Of a stretch of 64,000 nucleotides of DNA, positions 1 to 12,500 are shown in pieces. The DNA lies in contig CM077116.1 in NCBI GenBank assembly GCA_039619475.1, positions 374,676,794-374,740,793 on the forward strand. Direction: 5' to 3'. Within the stretch, counting starts at the first letter, position 1. Each line of letters begins with the position of its first letter. The position numbers and the translations under genes were made by a program. Below the pieces are notes generated by a model. That model was not told where the DNA came from, searched no databases, and saw nothing but the letters and a program-made list of their open reading frames with translations. Source of the DNA: Icerya purchasi (lineage: Eukaryota; Arthropoda; Insecta; Hemiptera; Monophlebidae).

Positions 1-905
1 TCTTTCATACCCTAATTTTTACGGATGGATCCAAAATGGCACACGGAGTGGGTGCATCTATTACACTCCCGCTCTTAATCATTCCAGCTTATTCAAAATT
101 CCTTCATTTTGTTCCATTTATTATACGGAGACATTGGCATTACTACGTGCCATTGAGCTTATTCCATCTATTCCTTAATGTAAAATGTTCCTCCTAATTT
201 ACGATTGCAAAAGCGCCCTTCAGTGTATCTCCTCTCCGCATCCTTTCTCCGCCTCTGATCCTATGATTCTGCGCATCCGATCTCTAATCTCCATTTCCAG
301 ATTGCCCTCATTAACTATTGACTTTCTTTGGATCCCTGGTTATGCCTGGATTGCGGGCAACGAAAAGGCAGATTATCTTGCTCGTTTAGCTATTTCTTCT
401 GAGCGGCCGGTCGGACGGTTTCCTTCTTTAAATATTGCAAAAAGTATCCAAAAGGCTAATTGGAAACCTGCTCAACCATGGTATTTTCCGCAACTTCCCC
501 GTTTCATCATGTCTGCTATCTGTCGTCTTCGATCCTTGCTGCTTCATTGTATCGTTTCTCCATTGTGTCCTCTCCTATTTGTCCGCTGTGTATCGATAAC
601 ACAGTCGTATGTGACTCTGATCATGTCTTCTTTGAGTGTTCCTCTTTGTCATTTGAAAGAGCAGCTCTATACCATGATGTTCCAACTCCGTATTGCGTGT
701 TCTTTATTCTTTCTTTGCAGTCAACGTTGATCATCCCAATTGTAGCAAAATTCCTATCTTCTATACTTCATCATATTAAGATCTAATCTTTTCAGTAGTT
801 CTCTTTCACTTTGGTATTCCTATCTTATCCTGTCCAGTTACTTCTAATGAACTCTTCTCTGAACGAAGAGGACGCACCGATGTTGCAGTTACAGTTACAA
901 ACATG
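1..905 (+). mobile_element. Family A non-LTR retrotransposon 3' end (RNase H, zinc finger)
   Basis: The window opens inside an RNase H domain (FTDGSKMAHGVGAS near position 20). A frameshift follows, then LIYDCKSALQ and DFLWIPGYAWIAGNEKADY (185-400), the D-E-D segments of RNase H. Another frame (460-690) gives a C-terminal zinc-finger-like block with CPLCIDN and CDSDHVFFECSSL. These are the last domains of ORF2 in I/LOA-type elements. Frame changes make it a dead copy. The same block recurs at eight other places in this window. Confidence 0.85.
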
Positions 906-975
906 CACAGCTCGCAGTTAATATTGCGGGCCCGCTGTCGCATTTGCCGTCCGAACGTTAGATAGTGAACTTTTT

Positions 976-1323
976 GTCAGCCGGCACCGTGGGCGCTGCT
1001 GTTGCAGTGTGGCCATAGTATTGGGTGTAAATTCTATTAATTTCCTTTTAGGCTCTGTTTTCGCAGTCGTCGCCATAATTGTTATTCATTTTTCGTAATT
1101 AAGAATTATAGGCTTTGCTTTATAGTAGTGTAGCAAGTCATTGAACTTTCGGATAACTGTTTACGGTACGCTAAGCGCTGTGTTCTATATAGCTTTGGTA
1201 CTTGATGGCTTTAACTATTTTTTAACCATCTCGTGTTTCCTCTTCCTTAATTATTTGTAGGCTGATTCCTTTGTCCGTTGGTACTGTGGGCACTGTAATT
1301 GCAGGTGTGGCCATGGTATGGGA
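976..1323 (+). repeat. Pair of diverged ~50-bp direct repeats (retroelement leader/ORF1-like)
   Basis: A block at 976-1025 and another at 1273-1323 share the pattern GGYACYGTGGGC...TTGCAG-GTGTGGCCAT-GTAT-GGG. A related block with GTGGGCCTCTTTGCTC and GGTGGCCATAGT stands at about 44190-44250, in the 5' part of the family A copy there. This suggests that 905-1500 is leader or ORF1-linked sequence of the same retrotransposon family. No intact frame is present. Confidence 0.45.
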
Positions 1324-1649
1324 CAGTTAACTCCTTTTTACCTTCGGCAATGCCATTCCTTTTCTTTTCAGAATGCATATGTTTGGCATTTTTCGACGTT
1401 GATTGCCATCATTTCTCCATCCTTGGTATAGCGTTCTTTGTCAGATTCCATTCCTTGTAACTCCTAATTACTTCTATTTACACGTGTTGATGGGTAATCG
1501 TCTATTATTGGCATGGCCAGGGAAAAACTCAAAAACGAGAAAGAAAAAAAAATACTAACTAACTAGCGCGCACGCGATGGTTGACATGTTTGTCATTGCT
1601 TTCCACGTGAAATAGCGAGTATTTAATTTAATTTTTCGTAATAATTTTT

Positions 1650-1735
1650 GTCGTCGCCCGGGATCGAATCTGAGACTTTCGGAGCGAAAGACGACGATAC
1701 CCTCTTAATTAGGTCATCTGAAACTAGTCGGCGAT
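1650..1735 (-). repeat. tRNA-derived SINE head (degenerate)
   Basis: On the minus strand the order is an A-box-like block (GATGACCTAATTAAGAGG, 1718-1701) followed by a B-box-like block (TCAGATTCGATCCCGGG, 1673-1657), the internal RNA polymerase III promoter layout of a tRNA-derived SINE. A cloverleaf cannot be closed convincingly, so a functional tRNA is unlikely. Confidence 0.5.
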
Positions 1736-1744
1736 TTTGATGTT

Positions 1745-3256
1745 TTAATTTAAGTATAGTATGTATTTTAGATTATTATGGAAGACCGTATTTATTGTAA
1801 AGACTATAACTTTGTTTTAGCCATCGGCGCAATTCAACAAGAATGTATTTCAAGTGAGAAATATACAGACATAAAAGACTATAATGATGGAGGAAAGGTT
1901 GTCATTAGACAGTTCCTCCAGTTTAGGCATCTGGGTTCTTCCATATATAGGAGGCACAAAGCATCTTGAAAAGATGCGACGAGGAATGCAGCGTAGACCT
2001 ATTTCCAATTCCTTATTGTAATTATCCGTATTATTTTAATTCAGTACGTTGTCGTTAGTACCGGTTTATCTGGAAAGTGTTTTATATTTATTCAAGCCTT
2101 GCGAGATTAGCGCTAACGTATAAAATATGTAGGCTAGTTGTTATTGATGAAAAAACCATTGTAAATTCAAGGCTTTTCCGTGTACGAGATGTACAATTTT
2201 TTGATGAACTATTCTGATACTCTAAAACATCGATTTATCGATGTTGTTACGATAGAAACGTTAAGTTTCAGTCACTAACTATCTCTTTTTAGTATTTTTG
2301 TATTAAAATCAAAGCGTTAAAATGTTTTTATTTTTATTTTATTTTTTATTTTGTATTTTACATCCTTCAAATCATCCAATTGAAGTGGTAGCGATAATTT
2401 ATAATACAGATGTGTTTTAATCAGGTTCGAGTAAAATTGGCTTTGACAGTTTGAGAAAACACGGAATATATTAAAAAAAAGTTAGTCGTAAAGTTACTCC
2501 CCCCGGCCGCCCCTTTATATCTCGTTATGAAAAATCACGATTACTTTAAAATTGTTTTAACCCCCCCCCCCCTGTGTATTTCTAAAGGAGAATTTTTGTT
2601 AAAAATCATTCTTTCACTGGAGCAGTCTTGATATCAAGCTGATTAAAATATTCGTTAAATTTGAAAAAAGCTTTTATAATTCGGATAGATCTGAAATGTG
2701 TGTATTTCTTTGTCGTCGAAGTAGATTAATTATAGTAGGTATTTGTAACAATCGTTTAAATCTCATGGGGAGCGATACCGAGGACCAAAACAACATTTAA
2801 TTATTCGCGGAAAGATATTCAGGCGTTTTTAGATAGGTTCGGAGATTATAAAATCGTAGGAAATTATTATGTACTTCAAAAAATAATAAAGTGTCAACGA
2901 GAAGGAATGCTTATTTTCTATTTGCTTTTCTCGAATTTACCGATTGTCACTTTCCTAAAAAACCTATATATTATCACTATTGTACGATAAAATGTTTTTT
3001 AGAACGGAATTTATTATAGGTGGCGGCGGATCTGTCAGTTTGAGAATGAAGCAGTAAGGGAACAACAGGTTGTTGTTATTGGGTAGCTCTTTCTTCGGAA
3101 GTCGTCGGAAATAGTAATAATGTTGCGAGATTTAAAACGAAGCTTTCAGATAATATTCGGATAGTGCGTTGAGTTGAAATTAGATTTCGCTGGAAACAAA
3201 GTTATAAACCGAACGACTATCTGTAATTGACGAGTGTACGGTATATTAAAATTTAC
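1745..3256. other. No gene recognised; expected place of the missing P450 last exon
   Basis: AT-rich sequence between the SINE-like block and P450 exon 3. A C-run sits near 2563-2575. On the minus strand I looked for a frame resembling the P450 C-terminal segment that follows CIG and found none, so the last exon is probably outside the window or displaced by the retrotransposon at 1-905. Confidence 0.5.
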
Positions 3257-3508
3257 CTATGCAGATTTTTGGACCTTCGCCGAACGGAATAAACGAGAAA
3301 CTGTGCCTGCTAGCTTTTTCTTCAGCTGTGAAATGATCCGGATTGAATTCTTTCGGATTTCGATAATACTGAGGATCTCGCTGTAAACCGCTTAATGGTA
3401 TGATGATTTCAGTTCCTTTTTCTATCGAGACGTTTGTTTCCGGTATGTTATAATCTTGCGTACATACTCTGCTCAATACATATAGCGGGGGGTACAGTCT
3501 CAGCGTTT
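3257..3508 (-). CDS. P450 exon 3 (ExxR to heme cysteine)
   Basis: 84 codons from acceptor GATTACAG|AAACGC to donor TGCATAG|GTAAAT, phase 1 at both ends. It encodes ETLRLYPP, the meander with PDHF, and the heme-binding loop FIPFGEGPKICIG. An earlier possible acceptor (TTATTAG at about 3540) would add a phase-0 stretch YLNSVKMIT that duplicates the end of exon 2, so the later acceptor is preferred. An intron directly after CIG is a familiar position in CYP6-like genes. Confidence 0.88.
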
Positions 3509-6500
3509 CTGTAATCATTTTTACCGAATTCAGATATTTCTAATAATTGAATTTAATATCATAAACATATGATAATAAGACACATATATCTCCCTTCGTA
3601 AGTTTACGTAATTGTGAGGGTTTTGTTCTGCTAACTTAATATGCGACGAGCGCAAACCTACGAACTGCGACTTGATGGGCAGTAATCTGCGATGCCAAAT
3701 CGGTCTTCGGTTCCCTATTAATGATTGACACTTTTAAAATACGACATTTGAACAAGCTTAGTTTTCTTTTAAATAGCAGACAGTTTATTTCAGTTAAATT
3801 TTTGCTGCAGTACGTTTAATGATAACCGATGATTTTGAAAAAAGATTAAAATATTTTTTGTACCGGTAAAACTCATCTCTACTACCTTTTACTTCTACTT
3901 TTTTTTAACGTAGACGATTTTTGTATTGCGATTTTTCTAAAAGATTATAGTTGCGCAAACCAAAAATCACAGTATCCTCATTTAATGAAAATACTACGAG
4001 TATTCCATATTAAGTTTTTGTAGTCGGCATTAAAGTCAAAAATTGCATAAATAGGTAAAAATGACGTTAAATATTACTCCATTGTTTCTACTGCTTAGCT
4101 TAAAATGTACAATATTAAAAAATTGTTTCTGAATATTGTAATCTAAATTTGAGACTACAAAAGGTTAAGTTTTTTTTTAGGAATTATTGCAAATATCATT
4201 ATGTAAATTACTCAAAAATACAATAAAATTCACTTTTACTTATTAAATTTTTACAGTAAACCTTCAAGTCGGTATTTTTTTAAAAAACTATTTCACTATT
4301 TTTTTCGATTAAGAACGCATACAGAAGGACTACCCGGTAAAAGTTTTATACTATTAATTATTAATTTGATTAAAGCGTTATGGTGTACGAATATAATTTT
4401 ATTAAATGGTAAAATATTTATTCTAGCGAGAGAAAAAAGTTAAAGAAATTACAATGGTAGAAGAGCACTTGGACACCTACTTTTAATTTTCCAAATTATC
4501 CTAAATATGTATATCACAAACCTCGTAATTTCTCATAAAATGTTCCATAAATGTTCTCCTCTACCACATAGCCTTATTTCGTCTCTACACTTATAATGGA
4601 TGATTTGATCTTCACAAATTTACTTTTCTTTCAGGTAATTTTATTGTAGATAATGATTTCTTTTATAATTCCATCGATGTTAATCCAGACGTCGCGATTA
4701 CCAGCCCTGAATCTTCATTGCGATATTACTTAATCGAGAATACACTTGTGCAGCCATCATGTTGCTTCGAATTACATTATTTCTTCCTCTTTCTTCGTTG
4801 ACTATCCCCGTATTTCCTTTCTCATAATACAGTTTCTTCTAAAACGAATAGAAAAAATTAAAAGGTGGGGGGCTTAATTCTTTTTTTTTCCTTTCATCCC
4901 TTCTCTTCCGCGTTTTGAATGTTTTTTTTCTATTTTCGTGTGTTTTCTTCACTTTTTCCGCTACCGTAAAAAGTATTTTCTTAAAAATTCTTATTTTTCC
5001 CTAGGAATACAACTTTTCCTTTTGGGTAGTGGTGGTGCTACTGCTGCTCATTATTATTGATGTTTATAAAAAGGTTTTCTTCTCTCGTTCTGTTTCCCGG
5101 GAATGTTGTCTTAGACAAATGTTTGGGGGTGTGCGTGATTTCTTGTGCCAGGTGGCTGGAACGCAGCAAAATAATCTGTTCGGCTTTTCAACAGGGTATT
5201 GGCCCTGTTAACTTCGTTTCGCATAAATCTCATCCGGAAACGATATTTCAGCGACATTTTCTTTGATATTGTTCATATCCACCAACTCTGTAAGGTTAAA
5301 TTAATTAATATTCTCGTTCAGTTAACCCCTTTCATTATTGATCTAACGAGATGAATTGCAGTTGAATCGAAGTATATTCACGAATTTCGCGAACATTTAA
5401 AAAGAACTATAACAATAATCGTCATCTTTCATTTCATAATATACATATATTAACCGAGCTTCGTTCGCGTCTGAACTTGCAAATCAATCGATGCTGTTTA
5501 ATAAGTTTCACATTTAGTTGCAACACGGGCATGATACGAAAGCTACTTTTTCGTATTATTTGTTTTTATCTTAAAGTGTCCTCGGGCTGCGAGAAATAAT
5601 AAAATGATTTTTCAAAAAAAAAAAAAAATCGAGATTTATTATTGAAATTTAATAAAAATGCGCTAAAAAATAGAAAAAAATTCTATTCGATAATAAAAAT
5701 TTAATAAAAGTCCACTAAAAAGTAAAAAATAATTATTCGATAAGGAAATACAGTTTTAAACAAGAAAATAATATACGTTGATAATATGATAGTTCTTATG
5801 CAAACATTGACCTTTTTGAAGTAGGCACCAAATTAAAATTACAATATCTAGAAACAGTTTAATGAATATTTAATGCGGTTTTTAATTATTATTTCAGTTT
5901 GAATTTCGTGTTGACTCCGAAAAACGTTAATGTTGTATTTGGCGGGAAGGGGGGCAAACAGATGAAGAAATGTAAAAACACAAAAATATTTGCATTTGAA
6001 ATGACGTACAAAGTCAAAACAGTTCTTTGTACTATTATTAGAGACGTTAAAAGAGGAAGAATGCAAAGCAAAATAATAAAAGAACTCTTTTTGGCTTTTT
6101 TTGTACCAATCGTCCTTTATTTTCGGTGAAACCACGTCATGATTTTTTCCACGTTGACGTTTTGAACACACTACAGTATTCATCATCTGAAAACACACAT
6201 GTGGTGTTCGAAACGTTAACATGAAAAAAATTGTGACGTGGTTTTCAACGGAAATAGTGAACAAAAAAACTCGCGCTAATAATGAAATGGGCAAAATCTA
6301 AAAAAGAGATATTGTCTCTCTTCTATCTGTTATTTTCGGATGATGGTAATAAATAAATATCCGCAGAGTTTTTTTTATTAATTGTCCTAATAATAATGCA
6401 TTAATAGGGGAAAATCTCTCGAAAAATTGAATGCGGACTGTCGTAATATTTTTATTCCTTTTTAGAGTTCTTTTCGTTTTTTTTTTTCATTTTTTATTTA

Positions 6501-9500
6501 TTTATTTTTTTATGGGCATGTCAGCACAGGGGACATTTACCCAACACAAAAGATTAGAAGAATAGAAAGACATTTATGGAGCCACAGGTTATTTCCTAGA
6601 AACGATTAGAGACAGAAGAATTGAAGGCGGCTTACAAGGGAGAACTACAGAAGGAGATGGAAAAGCGAGAATGTAGAGGGCACTGTAAGGAGTAGGGAGG
6701 CCAAGGCTAAGCAAATTGGAATAAAAGATTCTGAGGAAATGAAGGAACACATTCGATTCTTTTCGATTTATCGAATTGTGTTTTGAGTGTGTTTTTGAGA
6801 GTACAACTTAGACACTAGGTTTTTAAGTCGGTGTGTAAATATTACAATTAGATGCGTCGTAAAAAACCCAGACATGAGCGGAATTCTGTAACTTTATTTT
6901 TCATACTGCGAACTTCTGGAATTGTTTTAATTCGATCGCTGGTTATGGGTGGAAAGAGTAATGTGTAGAATGTATGGAATTGAAATTTCGAGGGAAAATG
7001 GAAAAAAATGTAAATAGGTGGTGGTAGAGAGTAATATGTACTTAATACATCGTTGAACGGTCACAACGGAGATAGAAGAACATATCGGTAATCTGTGAAT
7101 CGAGGAAACCATTAATGGAGATGACCTACTCTGTTTTTAAGAAACGTGTGTTTTCGCTTAGCTCTTGGTATTTAAATCTCTTTAAATGTACACTTAAAGT
7201 TCGGAGATTTATAAAAATAAACCAGTTAATTTTTATCGTTCTGTTTCCTCTTTGTGAACAATTTAGTACACATAAATATTTCGAACAAATTAGTACGTAA
7301 CCCGTTTAAGAAATAAATTTACTTAATAAGCCACTAAAAAGAGATTAGTCGCATGTTTTCGAGCCGATGATACCTGGGTAGATTTATTTATGTATACTTG
7401 AAAAAGAAAAAGGAGATCTTACACAATGTGCACTGGTTACCGAGATCGATAGAGCACTTTTAAATGGTGTTGAAAAAGTTTTGGAAAAAATAATAAAAGT
7501 AAATAGTTACTGTAATATATTTTTAAATAAAATTAAACAATAATCAGTTTGGTTTTAGATGTTCACGTTCGTCTGAAATGACTGTTAGAAAATTTTACGA
7601 AATCATTAAATTAGCTCAAAGTAAAAATTGATGTACTTTGACAGCAAAAAGAACGTATTTGACAATTGTAAACATTCTACAATACTCGAATGCATAATAT
7701 TAATCTAGACTTAATTAAAGTAATTAGCGATTATCTCACGAATAGAAGAGTCTTTATTTTTTTTCGCTTATCTATACCTAGTACATTATCACTAGATTCT
7801 GTTACATACTCTAAACACTTGAACGATGCCCGCTCACTGCCGTAGGACCCAAACTTAATTTAATCACTTAGGTCTAACGGCTTCTGACTGCGCAACCGTC
7901 TTTGTCGGATTATTCAACAATGCTACCGCTAGAACGTTGGTATGAATTTTCGAAGTCTTTCAATGTGCCTTGATGGAGTATTAACCATTATTCTAATCGT
8001 CTTATTTTGATATCGTTGTATTATATTTATATTTTAATCTGCGTTGCAGCCTCAGAGAAGAGCGTTAATTAAATACGAAAATGTTATTATTATTAAGCCG
8101 AAATTAATTTGCACGGAGTACTCTCGTATATTCATAAGCAGATCGAAACCTTTTCTAATCGATATAATTATGATGTAAAATTTGTCGATTCCGTTAATAA
8201 TTTATGTTTTACAATAACAAATTGAAAAAAAGGTGTCACCGGATGACGTAAGAGAGTTATCTGAAAATCTCTTGAAAAAAATATATTTCAGCGTTGCGAT
8301 CTTTAATTTTTTACCGAAATGATGGTACTTAACACGAACAGAGCACTGAACTAATTGAAGAACTCGATCATATATTATGTAAATTGCTTAGAGGATAGAA
8401 CTATTATTTTCATTAAGAGTTTTAATCACTTACGAGTAATCGCAGACCACTTCGTAAGGTTAAATTTAATAGACACGAACGTAACAGATAAAGCTAACAA
8501 AATCTCTTACTATAAAAGAAGTCCAACCTAATACAGCTGGTGTTAAAATGAGAAAGCTGTAACATTCGAGCGATTTTTAACTCCTGTTCAAATACATTAC
8601 ATATTAAAAAAAATTTAAAGATTCGGTAATGAAAAAAATCCTGATAATTCACAGAAAACTGCTCCTGGGTGTAGATTCTTTATACTGAATTGTATCGATG
8701 GATTTAGTTATTTTCCCGGAATATTCCGTCTGTTGATTTAAGTATGTACTAGACTGATTTATTAAATTTGATAAGAAATATAAATAACAATGTGGCGTTC
8801 TTTACGACTATTAGAAAATTTAAGAAAAATGTCAAAGTGCAATCTTTATAAATATTTCGTAAGAAAAGTATGACAGAATATTGGCGCGCAGATTAATTCA
8901 TTAATTGTTACACGAATTTTAATCGAAAAAATTTATTGAGTATAAATTTCCACAATGTCAGTTAGACATTAAAGCTGGTGCACGGCAGTTTCGTTACATA
9001 TTGGAACCTTTTTAAAAATCTGTGAATTCTTGATGCAATTTGTTATTTGTCATTTCTTATTTGAGATAATACCGTACTCTAAGAGAAACATTCGAAACAT
9101 TATTTAGCGAGTTTCGGTAGTGGCAATGCAATTATTATTAATAATGTAAACGGTTTTAGTCCTTTCCACCCTTCTACTTTTCTTATTATATGTGACACTG
9201 ATCACACATATTTTTTGAATGCTTTTCCATTGCTGCTGAAATGGATTTTCCCACTCCTTATAGCGTGTCCTTCAAGGTCTCTTTTCGTTCTCTTATATTA
9301 TATTGTATGCTGTATGCAATGTTTGATCGCGTAAAAGTCTAATTACACTTTCCTTACCTTTCTCAGTACTTGAACCAATGTCTATTTCGACGAACCTAAA
9401 AATAATAATAAAAAAAATACAGTTATATAAACAATAGGCAAGGAAGTGGGGACCATTGAGCGAGTGGTACGCTTGATTTGTGGGGGTTGACGATCAAAGA

Positions 9501-12500
9501 GAGCAGGGAACAAAGCTTCCTAGTATAATATATATATATATATTACGTATAAATGATTAACATTTGAACTGTTCACCGTGCAACAAAAACTGCTGTGACA
9601 GACTGACCGATGTAGCCATTATATCGAAGTAATTATGTTTCAATATTCCGTTCTTTTAAAGAGATTAATCTGTAAATACGTCTGAAGAATGGAAAGGCTT
9701 TATATGAAGTTTGTTTAATAAAAATGCAAAAATATGTCCGAAAATAAACAGTTCGAAGGTGTTATAACAACATTACCTAAAATCACCATTTCCAAATAAA
9801 GAAGATCATTCAATTTCTCGTAAGTCAGCTGTTCATTTTGTTTCGCTACCGTGTCAAGTTCATTTTGTAGATTTTTTTGGATTTCCGGATTTTTAGCGAT
9901 TTCAAATATACAAAAATACAATGTACTTGACGATGTTTCAAATCCAGCTGCAAAGAACAGGAAACACTGAGCTGTTATCACTGACAAAGATATTTCTGGA
10001 ACAAAATAATGTCGAATTTTCGATCAAAACACAATTTATACACGTACGGATATTTTTTCGATATTTATGATCCATTTTATATATTTTTATAAGATTATTA
10101 TTATTTTACGAATTGTTTATTAAGAACCCAAAATCCTCTGCGAACAATACTCTGAAGATGGCTATATTGCCCATTGTGTACTGGCAGGCTTATCGTTTGA
10201 GACTCGATTTTTTTCTATTCTTTTTCTACTATATTTGGGCTTATCAACATCGGACTCAACATAGATGATTTATATATTTGTAATGTACGGCTCAGCGGGA
10301 TTTTAATTAAATTCAAATGAAACTCTGCTAACTAACTACCTATATGCTACGGTAGTTAAGACATGAGACAGAGTAAGTTGAACTTCCAAGATTCGTCATT
10401 GGGCACCTTAATCACTGGCAGTGCTGGGCATTATAGTGTCTCGCTTAATAGTTTAAATGGAAATTATTAATGAGGCTTTAAAGTAATTTTTTGTTCCAGC
10501 TTTAGCAGAGTTCATTCCCTGCTTCTTTCTAATTCTTGGATGATGGCCCTTGATTGGCTTTCCCTAAAACAGACAACAAAAAAAAAAAAAACTTTTTTAT
10601 AACAATTTTGATTTATATCATGTGAATTCTCTTTTTTTTTTTTTTGTGACGGTAGAATTGTAGGAAGCTGTAAAAAAGTTTCGGAACTTTCAGATTATAG
10701 TGGAAAAATGTTATCCCGTGCAAAGTTTCTTTACCGCATACTAGAGAAGAATATAGTTTTTAAATAATCAAATAATCGTTTTTCCGTATACTACTTTTCA
10801 TTTCCACTCGTCTCTCTCAGTTTTCATCATATACTTATTCTTACGACAAGCCGCCATAGTTTTATTACTTATTTTTTCCACCCTCCTATATCCTATTAAT
10901 TGCCTTTTCTCAACTCGCCCACTTTCAAACCTATCTTTCAACATGTTCTTTAATTATCTTGGGCTCTCTTTACCCTAACCACTTTACGATCTTCACTAAC
11001 GGCTCCAAAGTATAACCCAATGGAGTTGGTTCAGCCTTCTTTTATCCTTTCTTAAATTATTCAGAAATCTTTCAACTTTCCTCTTGCTTAATTCTCGATG
11101 CCGAGAGCCTACTAGTATCCTGAGAGGGGCCGCCGTTATTTTCATTACTTCTTCCATAGTTTCTCACAAAGTCTTCATTATATTAGATTCCTACAGTAGC
11201 TTACATCTCCTTTTCCTTCTCCCTTTACTAATTATGTAAACCTTCCTATACGCTTTCTCATCTACAGCACTTTTCTTTCTCACTCTATCGAAATTTACCT
11301 ACTGTAGATTTCTAGACACACTCTACGATCGAATGTAATGACTCAGCCGATATACTAGCTCGTTTATCTTCATTAAAGAATATTTTATCATCCTGTTTGT
11401 TAGTAACTATAGTATAAAAAATAAATGCTAAAATAACAAACTAATACGTAAGTAACAAAATTAATATAAGAATATCAAACTTGTTATCTTAGGAACGTTT
11501 TCGGGCATAACCCATCTTCAGCTAAAATATAATCGAACTAAATTAAAAACATAGTGTAACAGTGAACACAATTTAAAACTTCACTTTGAAGCTAAAATAA
11601 AATTAAATTAAAAATAAATTAAAATGAAAATAACATGAAACATAGCACACATGTGAATTGAACTACAGTCTAACACATATTGAAATGTGTTAGACTGTAG
11701 TTCAATTCACATGTGTGCTATGTTTCATGTTATTTTCATTTTAATTTATTTTTAATTTAATTTTATTTTAGCTTCAAAGTGAAGTTTTAAATTGTGTTCA
11801 CTGTTACACTATGTTTTTAATTTAGTTCGATTATATTTTAGCTGAAGATGGGTTATGCCCGAAAACGTTCCTAAGATAACAAGTTTGATATTCTTATATT
11901 AATTTTGTTACTTACGTATTAGTTTGTTATTTTAGCATTTATTTTTTATACTATCGTTTATCTTCCTTTACGGGTAGATTTCTCAGCACTTTTTCATCCG
12001 GAAATATTAATCTCCTCTCCACAGCTGCTCATTCCGAAATGTGGTTTAATTCGCATTCATTCTCAAATCCGGATTTATTTTATCTCTTTATGCAACTTAA
12101 TCTACCGTCTTATCCCTGGTTCTTCAATTCTTCCTCTATACGGCGTTCAACTCTCTCTGCAATCTGTCGTCCACGCTTTGAACATAGTTTCCTTCCTGCA
12201 TTTCTTTTCCGCTTCTGTCTAGCCCTTTCTATCCGCTTCACCCTTCCTCTCGCAAACTTTATATGTGACGCTAATCATATTTTATTTCAGTGCATCTGTA
12301 CCTTTTTCTATACTCGTACTCTTCGCTTCTATTAATCGGACTTTCAACTCCTTATTGTGCGTCTTTTGTTCTTCTCTTGCGGTTATTTCAGCACTCGAGT
12401 CTCTTCAATCCTCTATATCTGATATCGTATAAGCATTCAATTCCAGGTGCTCTTCCTTTTTCCTCTTCTTGAACCAATGTTTATTTCGGAAAATTCAATA

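Noticed and set aside
3509..3549. Earlier acceptor for P450 exon 3, adding YLNSVKMIT
   Set aside because: It would repeat the YLEMVI block already supplied by exon 2 and breaks the phase-1 junction; the later AG restores YLEMVILETLR exactly.
5848..6294. 148-codon minus-strand frame
   Set aside because: It crosses a palindrome and a fold-back repeat, has no domain and strongly biased composition; a chance frame.
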